Below, in pieces: positions 18,255 through 27,610 of a stretch of 50,935 nt of DNA. The notes below the pieces were generated by a model, which saw nothing but the letters and a program-made list of their open reading frames with translations, was not told the origin of the DNA and made no database searches. Each line of letters begins with the position of its first letter. Position 1 is the stretch's first letter. Source of the stretch: UBA1205 sp045598105 (GTDB taxonomy: Bacteria > Bacteroidota > Bacteroidia > Bacteroidales > WCHB1-69); contig JAZLLK010000063.1 in assembly GCA_045598105.1 (NCBI GenBank), positions 1-50,935 on the forward strand. The letters are read 5' to 3'. A program made the position numbers and the translations under genes.

Positions 18255-18625
18255 GGGGTTGCTTGGTTTTGACAGCTCGTATGTGGGAATGTAAGCACGT
18301 CGGACGTTGTAAGCAGGTTCCGTTATCAGCCAACTTTCATGCCAATAATAAATGGCGAAAACAACAATTTTGCATTAGCTGCATAACCAGGTTATGAAGC
18401 TGGCCGCCTCTCCAAAAGCTTAGGCTCTGCGGCGTTTGGAACAGAGGTGTCGTAAATGCGGAGCTAGTCTTTTCGGGCCTTGCCGTAAAGGCGAAATTTT
18501 AAAGGATAAGTTCTTTATCGGTTTAGCCTTTTACCTGTAATGAATCGAAAATCAAACAAAGGATAAGCGTGTAGAAAGCATTTTTGCAACGTGTTTGGAC
18601 GAGGGTTCGACTCCCTCCAGCTCCA
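18255..18625 (+). ncRNA. ssrA: Transfer-messenger RNA (tmRNA)
   Basis: The 5' GGGGTTG pairs with the 3' CAGCTCC (7 base pairs with two G-U), followed by discriminator A; CCA is not encoded. A T-arm GAGGG-TTCGACT-CCCTC precedes the 3' end. The tag-coding part at 18354-18386 reads GENNNFALAA followed by TAA, with GGC as the likely resume codon. The ALAA end is the proteolysis signal seen throughout bacteria. It rescues ribosomes stalled on mRNAs without stop codons. The boundaries are set by acceptor pairing and could shift by one or two bases. The dut gene follows about 50 bases downstream. Confidence 0.95.
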
Positions 18626-18678
18626 CTTTAAAGAACAAGCCAATATTCACATTGGCTGTTATTAACACACTTATTAAC

Positions 18679-19110
18679 ATGAAAGTAAAGATTATCAACC
18701 ACTCTACCAACAGTATTCCGACCTATGAAACCATAGCTTCGGCCGGCATGGATATTAGAGCTAACCTTACAGAAGATATCACCCTTAATTCATTAGAAAG
18801 AGCCCTTATACCTACCGGATTACACATAGCATTACCGGTGGGCTATGAAGCCCAAATAAGACCACGTAGCGGCCTGGCCGCCAAAAACGGCATTACCGTA
18901 TTGAACACCCCCGGCACCATAGATGCCGACTATCGCGGTGAAATAAAGGTAATATTAGTCAACCTTTCCTCACAGCCCTTTACCATACACCACGGTGACC
19001 GCATAGCACAAATGGTAATAGCCAAACATGAGCATGTGGAATTTGAACTCGCTACCGAGCTTGACAGCACCGAACGCGGCGAAGGCGGATTTGGTCACAC
19101 AGGAATATAA
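18679..19110 (+). CDS. dut: dUTP diphosphatase
   Basis: 143 residues, standard length for the trimeric dUTPase. All motifs are present: AGMDIRA (motif 1), PRSGLA (motif 2), GTIDADYRGEIKV (motif 3, with the catalytic Asp and the uracil-recognising hairpin), GDRIAQMVI (motif 4) and RGEGGFGHTG (motif 5, P-loop-like). It converts dUTP to dUMP, limiting uracil in DNA and feeding dTMP synthesis. The open frame extends upstream into the tmRNA, but the ATG at 18679 matches the family N-terminus MKVKIIN. It heads a tightly packed plus-strand run to porX. Confidence 0.97.
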   Translation: MKVKIINHSTNSIPTYETIASAGMDIRANLTEDITLNSLERALIPTGLHIALPVGYEAQIRPRSGLAAKNGITVLNTPGTIDADYRGEIKVILVNLSSQPFTIHHGDRIAQMVIAKHEHVEFELATELDSTERGEGGFGHTGI

Positions 19111-19115
19111 TATTT

Positions 19116-20813
19116 ATGACTAAACACTACCTCATCATAGGCTTACTGCTACTCTCCGTAGCGGCAGGGTGGGCACAAAAAAAACGTGCAGCCACCCCCT
19201 CCACTACTATCCCCTCGGAAATCAATCGTAAAGCATACCACGTCCAATCAGCCATGGTTCTCAATGCCGTGTGTGAACGACTTAGCGGCAACTATACCCA
19301 AGCCGAAAACCTGCTTGCCAATGCCATTAATCAATACCCGCAATATGATTTGGCACATTTTGAATATGCCAAGTTACTCCTGCTTAAAAACCAAACATCT
19401 AAAGCCATAGCCGAATTGCAAACAGCCGTTCAACTCAATGATACCAACGACTGGTACAAAGCCCTTTTGGCCGAAAGCCTAGATATGGCCTACCGATACT
19501 CGGAATCGGAAACGCTATGGAAACATTTGGCCGACCATCACCCCGACAACCCTGAATATATATACAAATACTCTATATCACTCATATACCAAAATAAATT
19601 TAAAGAAGCCGTAAATGCCTATAACCAAATAGAACTGCTCATGGGCGTGTCATCAGACATATCCTACGCCAAGCGAAATATATGGCTACACCTGAATAAA
19701 GTGGACATGGCCGTAAAAGAAATGGAATATTTAGCCAAAGCCTATCCTCAGGAATCACAATACCTGATAGAAATAGCCGATATATACACCAATAACAACA
19801 TGCCCGACAAAGCCGTTCCCTACCTGAACAAAGCCGCTGTCTTAAACCCTGCCAACGGTAAAATACACGTATCTTTATACAACTATTACATAGAAAAAAA
19901 ACAATACCAACAGGCTTTTGAGCACTTAAGTCAGGCATATTTGGACCCTAATATGGACGTGGATAAAAAAATAAACACCCTTATCAATTACTACGGGCAC
20001 ATGGAAGTAAAAGATTCCGCACTTATACTCCTGCATAATTTAATTACCGCTCACCCCAATGAACCTAAAGCATGGTCCATATATGGTGACTTTATGTCAT
20101 CATACCACATGACAGACTCCGCCATAAACGCCTACCAAAAAGTACTATCCATGGACCAAAGCAAATATGCCGTATGGCAAGCTTATATAGAACTCCTTTT
20201 CATCAATCACCAGTACCAACAAGCCTACGAAAACAGCGGCTATGTGCTGGAATTATTCCCCATGCAGGTACCCGCCTACATTATACATGGCATATCAGCC
20301 TCACAGTTAAATTTGTTCCCCGAAGCTCGCACCACTTTTCACGAAGCCCTTAACTACTCTTATGATAAGGATCAAAAATCTGAAATATATACCGACATAG
20401 CACAATCTTTCATTTTGGAACATAATATTGACAGCGCCATAGTCTACTACGAAAAAGCCCTGCAATGCTCTCCTCAAAATGCATATACCCTTAATGAATA
20501 CAGCTATGAATTGGCCGAAAATAACATGAATTTGGACTACGCCTTGCAAATGTCAAAAAAATCCATAGAACAAGAACCATTAAATGCTTATTATTTAGAT
20601 ACTTACGCTTGGATATTGTTCAAAATGCAAGACTATGCCAATGCCAAAATATGGCTGGAAAAAGCCATAAAAAATCAAGGAGACAAACACCTGACAATAA
20701 TGAAACATTATGCAGCCATATTGGAACAATGCCATGAAACAAAACTATTGCAACAATGCAATAAAATAATAGAACAATTACAAAACGATAAACATAACCA
20801 TGTACTACCGTAA
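19116..20813 (+). CDS. Exported TPR-repeat protein
   Basis: 565 residues. The signal peptide ends near GWAQ (about 21). From about residue 40 to the end it consists of tandem tetratricopeptide repeats: examples are AENLLANAINQYPQYDLAHF, YANAKIWLEKAIKN and IVYYEKALQCSPQNAYTLNE. No enzymatic domain is seen. The architecture is usual for periplasmic or outer-membrane scaffold proteins of Bacteroidota. It starts 5 bases after dut and its last 14 bases overlap the DUF721 start, so expression is tied to both. The role is unknown. Confidence 0.85.
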   Translation: MTKHYLIIGLLLLSVAAGWAQKKRAATPSTTIPSEINRKAYHVQSAMVLNAVCERLSGNYTQAENLLANAINQYPQYDLAHFEYAKLLLLKNQTSKAIAELQTAVQLNDTNDWYKALLAESLDMAYRYSESETLWKHLADHHPDNPEYIYKYSISLIYQNKFKEAVNAYNQIELLMGVSSDISYAKRNIWLHLNKVDMAVKEMEYLAKAYPQESQYLIEIADIYTNNNMPDKAVPYLNKAAVLNPANGKIHVSLYNYYIEKKQYQQAFEHLSQAYLDPNMDVDKKINTLINYYGHMEVKDSALILLHNLITAHPNEPKAWSIYGDFMSSYHMTDSAINAYQKVLSMDQSKYAVWQAYIELLFINHQYQQAYENSGYVLELFPMQVPAYIIHGISASQLNLFPEARTTFHEALNYSYDKDQKSEIYTDIAQSFILEHNIDSAIVYYEKALQCSPQNAYTLNEYSYELAENNMNLDYALQMSKKSIEQEPLNAYYLDTYAWILFKMQDYANAKIWLEKAIKNQGDKHLTIMKHYAAILEQCHETKLLQQCNKIIEQLQNDKHNHVLP

Positions 20814-21096
20814 TGAATATTCTTTAGCCGAAGCCATACAATTGTTTTTAAAAAAATACAATTATAGTGCCAATGAGAACTTTCAAAAAGTACAAATGGA
20901 CCAAATATGGCGTAAAGCCATGGGAAAAATAATATCCCAATACACCACTAAAGTAACACTGCAAAACGATACACTTATCGTATCTATAAGTAACCCCATA
21001 GTAAAACACGACTTGCTATATAACCAAAATAAGGCTATTAACATCATTAACGAACAATTAGGTAATAATAAAATAAAAACGTTAAAAATAAAATAA
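20800..21096 (+). CDS. DUF721 (DciA-like) protein
   Basis: 98 residues. The family signature is present: an N-terminal helix (SLAEAIQLFLKKY), the QIWRKAMGKIISQYTTKV segment with the conserved W-x-x-x-x-G, then LIVSISNPIVKHDLLYNQNKAINIINE. DUF721/DciA relatives load the replicative helicase in bacteria without DnaC or DnaI. Short Bacteroidota members may have that role or another nucleic-acid-binding role. It overlaps the TPR gene by 14 bases and is followed by gpmA with a single base between. Confidence 0.8.
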   Translation: MYYRNEYSLAEAIQLFLKKYNYSANENFQKVQMDQIWRKAMGKIISQYTTKVTLQNDTLIVSISNPIVKHDLLYNQNKAINIINEQLGNNKIKTLKIK

Positions 21097-21097
21097 C

Positions 21098-21838
21098 ATG
21101 TACAAACTGGTATTAATTCGTCACGGACAAAGTGAATGGAATCGCACCAACCAATTTACAGGTTGGACCGATGTTGACCTCAGCGAAAGAGGAGTAGCAG
21201 AAGCTAAAGAAGCAGGAAAAACACTAAAAGCCAATGGTTTTAATATAAAATATGCATTTACATCATATCTTAAACGAGCTATTAAAACCCTTAACTACGT
21301 ATTGGAAGAAATGGACCTGCTATGGATACCCGTAGAAAAATCATGGATACTCAATGAAAAACACTATGGTACCCTGCAAGGCCTCAATAAAGCCGAAACA
21401 GCCCAAAAATACGGAGAAGACCAAGTGCTTATATGGAGAAGAAGTTTTGACGTGTGCCCGCCTGATCTCCCCAAAGAAGACCCCCGACACCCATGCCATG
21501 AACTTAAATACCAAGGCACTCCAGCAGCCGAAGTTGCCACCGAAGCACTCAAAAACACCATAGACCGCATTATTCCTTTTTGGGAAAATGAAATAGCACC
21601 CAAACTGAAACAATACCAACAAGTAGTCATAGCCGCTCACGGAAACAGCTTAAGAGCTATAGTAAAATACCTTAAAAACATAGACAACAATACCATTATA
21701 TCACTCAATATTCCCACCGGCATACCCTATGTATTCGAATTTGACGACAATATGCATTTGGTAAAGGACTATTACCTGGCCGACGAAGCCACATTGGCAA
21801 AATTAATGGAAGAAGTAGCTAACCAAGGTAAAAAATAA
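21098..21838 (+). CDS. gpmA: 2,3-bisphosphoglycerate-dependent phosphoglycerate mutase
   Basis: 246 residues, normal for the cofactor-dependent enzyme. The phosphohistidine motif LIRHGQSEWN lies at residues 5-14. NQFTGWTDVDLSERG follows, then the LNEKHYGTLQGLNKAET block and the second catalytic His in IAAHGNSLRA. It interconverts 3- and 2-phosphoglycerate in glycolysis and gluconeogenesis in the cytosol. Its stop and the ATG of the phosphatase gene overlap as TAATG. Confidence 0.97.
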   Translation: MYKLVLIRHGQSEWNRTNQFTGWTDVDLSERGVAEAKEAGKTLKANGFNIKYAFTSYLKRAIKTLNYVLEEMDLLWIPVEKSWILNEKHYGTLQGLNKAETAQKYGEDQVLIWRRSFDVCPPDLPKEDPRHPCHELKYQGTPAAEVATEALKNTIDRIIPFWENEIAPKLKQYQQVVIAAHGNSLRAIVKYLKNIDNNTIISLNIPTGIPYVFEFDDNMHLVKDYYLADEATLAKLMEEVANQGKK

Positions 21839-22557
21839 TGAAAATATGGGCCATAGCGGATATTCACGGTTGCTACAACACATTTAAACAACTGCTGGAG
21901 AATGTACTACACATAACCCTCCATGACCACATTTACCTGCTGGGTGATATGGTGGATAGGGGGCCTCGCACCCGACAGGTGCTTGACTATATTATGCAGC
22001 TACAGCAGCAAGGATACCATATTATGCCCCTACAGGGCAACCATGAATATTTTGTGTGTACCGCATACCAAATGGAACATAACGGACTTACCAAACACTG
22101 GTGGAATAAATCAGCTAAAAAATTTATACACACATGGCTCCACACCGGCGGTACCCACACGCTTACCAGCTTTGGCGTAAATAATGCCTCGGAAATACCA
22201 TATCAATATATTCAGTGGCTGCAATCACTGCCCACCCACTACATCACCCCTACCGCCATACTCACCCACGCAGGACTCAATTGCAATAGTCCTCACCCTT
22301 ACGAAGACACCCAAACCCTGCTATTTGGCACTAATAACAACTATAATGCCCAATATTTACAACAAAAATATGTCATTCACGGCCACAATGCCGTATCACT
22401 TGACGGCATATATGCCATGCTACGCAATATAAACAAAAATTTATACCTCTGCATTGACAACGGATGCGTGTATGCCGGCCACCACGACAATTGCGGCCAT
22501 CTTATAGCTTTGGATTTAAACAATTTTACATTCGAAAAACAAATTTACATAGACTAA
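21838..22557 (+). CDS. PPP-family metallophosphatase (serine/threonine phosphatase-like)
   Basis: 239 residues. The metal-ligand motifs of the PPP superfamily appear in order: DIHGCYNTF (residues 8-16), GDMVDRGPRT, GNHEYF, then THAGLN and HGHNAV, ending with IDNGCVYAGH. This pattern fits bacterial serine/threonine protein phosphatases and symmetrical diadenosine-tetraphosphate hydrolase-like enzymes; the sequence does not decide between them. It is cytosolic, with no signal peptide. It is translationally coupled to gpmA by a one-base overlap and is followed by glmM after two bases. Confidence 0.88.
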   Translation: MKIWAIADIHGCYNTFKQLLENVLHITLHDHIYLLGDMVDRGPRTRQVLDYIMQLQQQGYHIMPLQGNHEYFVCTAYQMEHNGLTKHWWNKSAKKFIHTWLHTGGTHTLTSFGVNNASEIPYQYIQWLQSLPTHYITPTAILTHAGLNCNSPHPYEDTQTLLFGTNNNYNAQYLQQKYVIHGHNAVSLDGIYAMLRNINKNLYLCIDNGCVYAGHHDNCGHLIALDLNNFTFEKQIYID

Positions 22558-22559
22558 TT

Positions 22560-23957
22560 ATGGCTTTAATAAAATCAATATCCGGAATACGCGGCACCAT
22601 AGGCGGCTGCCAAGGCGATAACCTCACCCCTATGGACATACTCAAATTCACCGCCGCCTACGCTACCATACTCCAACAACAATACCCGCAACAGCCCCTA
22701 TACGTAGTAGTAGGTCGCGATGCCCGTGTGTCAGGTCTTATGGTAAACAATTTGGTATGCGGCACTCTTATGAGTATGGGTATTAATGTGTACGACATAG
22801 GCCTTTCTACCACGCCTACCACCGAAATGGAAGTAGTAGCACGCCACGCTCAAGGTGGCCTTATACTTACCGCCAGTCATAACCCCATACACTGGAACGC
22901 TCTTAAACTGCTCAACAGCCATGGAGAATTCTTCTCCGCCGCCCTTGGACAGAAAGTACTTCGCATAGCCGAAACCATAGACAATATTTCGTATGCCCCT
23001 GTAGATAAACTGGGCCAATACCTGCCCGTACATGATGCCATTAACCGCCACATACAAGCCGTTACGGCCTTGCCCCTTGTGGACACACATGCCATAAAAA
23101 AAGCCGGACTTAAAGTAGCAATTGACTGTGTAAACTCTACCGGCAGCCTGGCCCTGCCAAAATTACTCAAAGCACTGGGCGTAAATGAAATACACGAAAT
23201 CAACTGTACCCCTAACGGACAATTTCCCCATAACCCCGAACCACTACCAGAGAATCTTATAGAGACTTGTAACTACATAAAAAACAAAAATATACACGTC
23301 GGATTTGTAGTTGACCCCGATGTGGACCGCTTGGCCATTATTAAAGAAAACGGTGAATGCTTTGGCGAAGAATACACCCTGGTATCAGTAGCAGACTACG
23401 TGCTTAGCCACACCCCCGGTAACACCGTATCCAATTTATCATCTACCCAAGCTCTCAAAATAATAACCCAACAACATAACGGCACCTATTATGCCGCCGC
23501 CGTAGGCGAAGTAAACGTGGTAGAACAAATGAAAGCCTGTCGGGCCGTAATAGGCGGCGAAGGTAACGGCGGCGTAATTTACCCTGCCCTCCACTATGGA
23601 CGTGACGCACTCGTGGGTATAGCCCTGTTCCTTACAGCCATGGCCAAAAAGAACATATCCTGCTCCCAATACCGTAACACATTCCCTAACTTCTACATAC
23701 ACAAAGATAAAATACAACTTGACCCCTCCATTAACGTGGACAAAACACTATGCGATATAAAAACACTTTACCACAATCATGATATTATTGACATAGACGG
23801 CGTAAAAATATTGTTTGACCACGAATGGGTACACCTTAGAAAATCCAATACCGAACCTATCATACGTATATATGCTGAAAGTAATAACGAAACTTCGGCA
23901 AAAAATATGGCCGAAAAAATCAAACAAGATATCCGAAACATCAATAACAGAGGATAA
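22560..23957 (+). CDS. glmM: Phosphoglucosamine mutase (alpha-D-phosphohexomutase family)
   Basis: 465 residues from the ATG at 22560; the longer open frame is out of keeping with the family start MALIKSISGIRGTIGG. Conserved loops are the phosphoserine loop TASHNPIHWNALK, the metal loop DPDVDRLAI, the sugar-binding loop GGEGNGGVI and the phosphate-binding loop RKSNTEPIIRIY. GlmM converts glucosamine-6-phosphate to glucosamine-1-phosphate for UDP-GlcNAc, peptidoglycan and lipid A. Bacteroidota members are often annotated as phosphoglucosamine mutase, but phosphomannomutase or phosphoglucomutase activity cannot be ruled out. Two bases separate it from the phosphatase gene. Confidence 0.9.
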   Translation: MALIKSISGIRGTIGGCQGDNLTPMDILKFTAAYATILQQQYPQQPLYVVVGRDARVSGLMVNNLVCGTLMSMGINVYDIGLSTTPTTEMEVVARHAQGGLILTASHNPIHWNALKLLNSHGEFFSAALGQKVLRIAETIDNISYAPVDKLGQYLPVHDAINRHIQAVTALPLVDTHAIKKAGLKVAIDCVNSTGSLALPKLLKALGVNEIHEINCTPNGQFPHNPEPLPENLIETCNYIKNKNIHVGFVVDPDVDRLAIIKENGECFGEEYTLVSVADYVLSHTPGNTVSNLSSTQALKIITQQHNGTYYAAAVGEVNVVEQMKACRAVIGGEGNGGVIYPALHYGRDALVGIALFLTAMAKKNISCSQYRNTFPNFYIHKDKIQLDPSINVDKTLCDIKTLYHNHDIIDIDGVKILFDHEWVHLRKSNTEPIIRIYAESNNETSAKNMAEKIKQDIRNINNRG

Positions 23958-23973
23958 CAATATACCCACAGAT

Positions 23974-24582
23974 ATGAAATATTTAATAGTAGGACTGGGC
24001 AATGTGGGTAATGAATATACCCTTACCCGACATAATATAGGCTTTGAAGCTGTAGACTATATAGCCGCCCAAAATAATGTTACCTTTGCCCCCGACCGCT
24101 ATGCCCATACCTGCTCTTTTCGATACAAAGGCAAAACCATAACATTGGCCAAACCCACCACCTACATGAACCTGAGCGGCAAAGCCGTACGCTACCACTT
24201 AGACAAACTGAAAATTCCCTTGGACCACCTGCTGGTAATAGCCGATGATAAAGACCTGCCACTAGGCACATTCAAAATAAAACCTAAAGGTAGCGGAGGT
24301 AGCCATAACGGCATTAACAATATAGTAGACACCCTGCATAGCATAGATTTTCCCCGACTCAGAATAGGCCTGGGCAATAACTTTGCCAAAGGGTTCCAAA
24401 TAGATTTTGTACTGGGAAAATTCTCCGATAGCGAAATAGATGCCCTTCGACCTGTACTAAGCCTTATGCCCAACATAGTTAATAGTTTTGCCACACAAGG
24501 TATAGAACGCACAATGAACACGTACAACGGCATATCTAAAAACACCCACACCATTCCCAATAATAACACCGAAACAAAATAA
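23974..24582 (+). CDS. pth: Peptidyl-tRNA hydrolase
   Basis: 202 residues from the ATG at 23974, which gives the canonical N-terminus MKYLIVGLGNVGNEY; the upstream open frame overlaps glmM and is rejected. Active-site features are Asn in GLGN, the catalytic His in TRHNIGF, KPTTYMNLSG, the Asp in IADDKDLPLG and the KGSGGSHNGI loop. It frees tRNA from peptidyl-tRNA lost by ribosomes. The Asn/Thr-rich tail after about residue 188 is slightly longer than usual. It lies 16 bases after glmM and 40 bases before porX. Confidence 0.96.
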   Translation: MKYLIVGLGNVGNEYTLTRHNIGFEAVDYIAAQNNVTFAPDRYAHTCSFRYKGKTITLAKPTTYMNLSGKAVRYHLDKLKIPLDHLLVIADDKDLPLGTFKIKPKGSGGSHNGINNIVDTLHSIDFPRLRIGLGNNFAKGFQIDFVLGKFSDSEIDALRPVLSLMPNIVNSFATQGIERTMNTYNGISKNTHTIPNNNTETK

Positions 24583-24622
24583 AACGCCCACATCTCCGTT
24601 ACATAATAAAATAAAAACGACT

Positions 24623-26182
24623 ATGGCAACAAATAAAGTAAAAATACTATGGGCCGATGATGAAATAGACCTATTAAAGCCCCACATTATATTTTTAGAA
24701 CAAAAAGGCTATAAGGTAATTACCGTAAAAAGCGGTATAGAAGCCATTGAAGAACTGGGAAAACAAAATATTGACATTGTATTTCTGGATGAAAATATGC
24801 CCGGCCTCACCGGCCTGGAAACCATAGCCAAAATAAAAAAAGAATACACTACCATTCCCATAGTTATGATAACAAAAAGTGAAGAAGAACATATTATGGA
24901 TAATGCTATAGGGACTAATATAAGCGACTACCTTATTAAACCTGTAAACCCCCACCAAATTCTTCACTGCGTAAAAAAGCACACCGATAGCCAACGCTTT
25001 GTATCAGAAAAAAACACATCCGAATACCAACAACAATTCCGCAACATAAGCCTACAACTTATAAACGGTATGAACAATACCGAATGGATAAGCATGTATA
25101 AAGAGCTCACCTACTGGGACATGGAACTGAATAAAAACGATGACCCCTACATTAAAGAAATACTTCACTCCCAAAAGGAAGAAGCCAACACCCAATTCTG
25201 TAAATTTATATCCAAAAATTATGCCAGTTGGATAAATAACACCACTGCCAATAAACCCCTTATGTCACATACCATACTTAAGGAAAAGGTGTTCTCCTCC
25301 ATATCAAAAGAAAAACCAACCTACCTTATCCTTATTGACAACCTTCGCTATGACCAGTGGAAAACCATAGAACCTACCATTAGCGAATACTTTCACGTGG
25401 ACAAGGAAGACCTATACTACAGCATACTCCCCACCGCTACCCAATTTGCCCGCAATTCCCTGTTTGCAGGCCTTATGCCCAGCGAAATACAAAAAAAATA
25501 CCCGCAATATTGGGTCAACGAAAATGAACCGGCCAATAAAAATGACCACGAACACCAACTTTTAGACGAATACCTCAAACGCTATGGCATTAATATAAAA
25601 CACTCCTACTCTAAAGTGCTGAATGTGGAATTTGCCCGAAAAATATACGACAACCTGCCTAACACCCTTCAAACGCCACTAAATGTGCTTATATACAACT
25701 TTGTAGACATGCTATCACATGCCCACACCGATGTAGATATAGTACGTGAGCTGGCCAATGACGAAGCATCATATCGCTCCGTTACCCTATCATGGTTCGA
25801 CCACTCCCCCCTACTGGAAGTACTTAAGTTTTTGGCAGCAAAAAAAGCCAAAGTATTCATCTCCACCGACCACGGCTCCATACGTATACAAAATCCCGTA
25901 AAAATAATAGGCGACAAAGAAACCTCTACCAACCTCCGCTATAAAGCAGGTAAAAATTTATCATTCAACAACAAAGACGTATTTTCCATAAGTAATCCAC
26001 AGGATATATTCCTGCCCAAACTGAATGTAAGCTCCAAATACGTTTTTGCCACCAATAATGATTTCTTTGTATACCCTAATAATTACAACTACCACGTAAA
26101 TTATTACAAAGACACCTTCCAACATGGAGGCATTTCCATGGAAGAAGTTCTTATTCCTTTTATCAGCCTTTCGGCTAAATAA
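24623..26182 (+). CDS. porX: PorX-type response regulator with PglZ domain
   Basis: 519 residues. The receiver domain (about 1-125) has the acidic pair ADDE at 11-14, phospho-acceptor Asp 56 in VFLDENMPG and the conserved Lys in YLIKPVNP. A helical linker leads to an alkaline-phosphatase-superfamily PglZ domain (about 215-515) with LILIDNLRYDQW, FVDMLSHAHTDVD and FISTDHGSIR, which carry the metal ligands. PorX in Porphyromonas and Flavobacterium controls type IX secretion together with PorY and SigP, and its PglZ domain acts as an oligonucleotide phosphodiesterase. The match over the full architecture is strong. It ends the dut-to-porX array, converging on the helicase gene 10 bases away. The core secretion genes are 14 kb downstream. 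Confidence 0.92.
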   Translation: MATNKVKILWADDEIDLLKPHIIFLEQKGYKVITVKSGIEAIEELGKQNIDIVFLDENMPGLTGLETIAKIKKEYTTIPIVMITKSEEEHIMDNAIGTNISDYLIKPVNPHQILHCVKKHTDSQRFVSEKNTSEYQQQFRNISLQLINGMNNTEWISMYKELTYWDMELNKNDDPYIKEILHSQKEEANTQFCKFISKNYASWINNTTANKPLMSHTILKEKVFSSISKEKPTYLILIDNLRYDQWKTIEPTISEYFHVDKEDLYYSILPTATQFARNSLFAGLMPSEIQKKYPQYWVNENEPANKNDHEHQLLDEYLKRYGINIKHSYSKVLNVEFARKIYDNLPNTLQTPLNVLIYNFVDMLSHAHTDVDIVRELANDEASYRSVTLSWFDHSPLLEVLKFLAAKKAKVFISTDHGSIRIQNPVKIIGDKETSTNLRYKAGKNLSFNNKDVFSISNPQDIFLPKLNVSSKYVFATNNDFFVYPNNYNYHVNYYKDTFQHGGISMEEVLIPFISLSAK

Positions 26183-26192
26183 TAGTACACAC

Positions 26193-27596
26193 CTACTGCA
26201 ACACTATATATAACTGCCCGCTTGAACGGGTTATAGCCGTGTATAACCATCTGTAATAAGCCGCCGTTTGCATTTGCTCCGTATTATTCCACGCTAATAC
26301 AAATACATTCGGCCACTGCCCGCCCTGTGTTTTATGACAAGTTTGCACATAAGCATACTTTATTTGTATCGCATTCCAATAAGGATTATCCTTTATGGCC
26401 TGTTGCCTATCCTTCTTAACAGGTATGTCCTCATATTCAGTTTCTATAGCAGAATATAACCGCATGGTATCCTTATAATTAAGCGAAGCCGCCTCCATAG
26501 TTAAAGTATCTAACATAACTTTGGCGTCTATTACTTCCACATCATAGTCTATAAGCCTTAACCGCACATCAGCATACCTGTGCCCGTACATTTTCTCTAC
26601 TTTACGTACCGCCATTATCTCCATTATATCGCCATTGGCTATAAAAGGCGTTACTCTCGTATCGGGTAACCACGCATAACTGTTTTTTACACTCATTACC
26701 CTATCTCCGGCATCTAACTCATTCTCCATATATAACACCCTGCTACGTATGATGTTATTCAACATATTAGCCTGCTTATTACTTTTAGTAATAAACACCA
26801 CATCATCCTTATTCCGTGAGGAATATGCCGATGCTATTAATTCAAAAGCCTCACTCCCGCCTATTACCTTCACATCAGGAAACGGCAACGTGTCAAATCC
26901 ATATAAGCCATACCTCTCTTCCTTCATACATTGTCTCACCTGCGTGGCATGATACAGCACTCCGCTCTCCTGCGTCTGCCGCACCACCTCACTCAATTTC
27001 ACCTCATATACCCTTCTGCCATAGGCTGCAGCTAAATATTGGGCATCTAATGCAGCACTGTATTCATTATTTACAGGCGGAAGCTGGGCATTATCTCCTA
27101 TTAGCACTATATAACACTGCTTACCGGATTGCACATACTCAAATAAATCATGGAGTAACCGCCGACGACCATACGCACCCTCCGCCTCTGCTCCGCCCCC
27201 GTCATCGATCATGGAAGCCTCATCTACAAAAAACACTGCTTTTCTATGCTTATTATATTGCAATACCAATCGGTACCCTTCCGCAGTGTTCTGCAAGGCA
27301 TATATTTCTTTATGAATAGTATACGCCACATGATGTGCATACTGTGACATAACCTTAGCCGCCCGCCCCGTAGGGGCCAAAAGAACGGTTTCTACACCCA
27401 CTTGGGCAAAAAAACGAACAAATGCACTTATCAGTGTGGTTTTGCCGGTACCGGCATATCCCCTTAACAGCATTACCCCACCGGGCTCACCTGCTGCCAT
27501 ATAATCAGCCATACACTGTATAGCTTCCCGCTGACCCTGCGTGGGATTCCACTCCATCATGCCGCTTACGGCATCAATAAACGCGCTTTTCTTCAT
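26193..27596 (-). CDS. RecD-like superfamily 1B DNA helicase
   Basis: 467 residues. Walker A GYAGTGKT is at 46-53, then the APTGRAA motif, Walker B FFVDEASMID (about 120-130), motif III IGDNAQLPPV, and the C-terminal UvrD_C_2 segment with TCHKTQGGQWPNVFV and RWLYTAITRS. This is the short RecD/Dda type without a RecD N-terminal domain, common in Bacteroidota as an ATP-dependent 5'-3' helicase acting on single-stranded DNA ends. It follows rmlD by 14 bases in a minus-strand operon with the murL-like gene. The grouping with cell-wall genes has no obvious functional link. Confidence 0.9.
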   Translation of the reverse strand: MKKSAFIDAVSGMMEWNPTQGQREAIQCMADYMAAGEPGGVMLLRGYAGTGKTTLISAFVRFFAQVGVETVLLAPTGRAAKVMSQYAHHVAYTIHKEIYALQNTAEGYRLVLQYNKHRKAVFFVDEASMIDDGGGAEAEGAYGRRRLLHDLFEYVQSGKQCYIVLIGDNAQLPPVNNEYSAALDAQYLAAAYGRRVYEVKLSEVVRQTQESGVLYHATQVRQCMKEERYGLYGFDTLPFPDVKVIGGSEAFELIASAYSSRNKDDVVFITKSNKQANMLNNIIRSRVLYMENELDAGDRVMSVKNSYAWLPDTRVTPFIANGDIMEIMAVRKVEKMYGHRYADVRLRLIDYDVEVIDAKVMLDTLTMEAASLNYKDTMRLYSAIETEYEDIPVKKDRQQAIKDNPYWNAIQIKYAYVQTCHKTQGGQWPNVFVLAWNNTEQMQTAAYYRWLYTAITRSSGQLYIVLQ

Positions 27597-27610
27597 AGCC
27601 TTCCACTTTG

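Noticed and set aside
18595..18678. N-terminal extension of dUTPase overlapping the tmRNA
   Set aside because: The GTG start lies in the tmRNA acceptor/T-arm region and the family start is MKVKIIN at 18679.
22464..22559. N-terminal extension of GlmM inside the phosphatase gene
   Set aside because: The family begins at MALIKSISGIRGT; the extension is a shadow of the phosphatase coding sequence.
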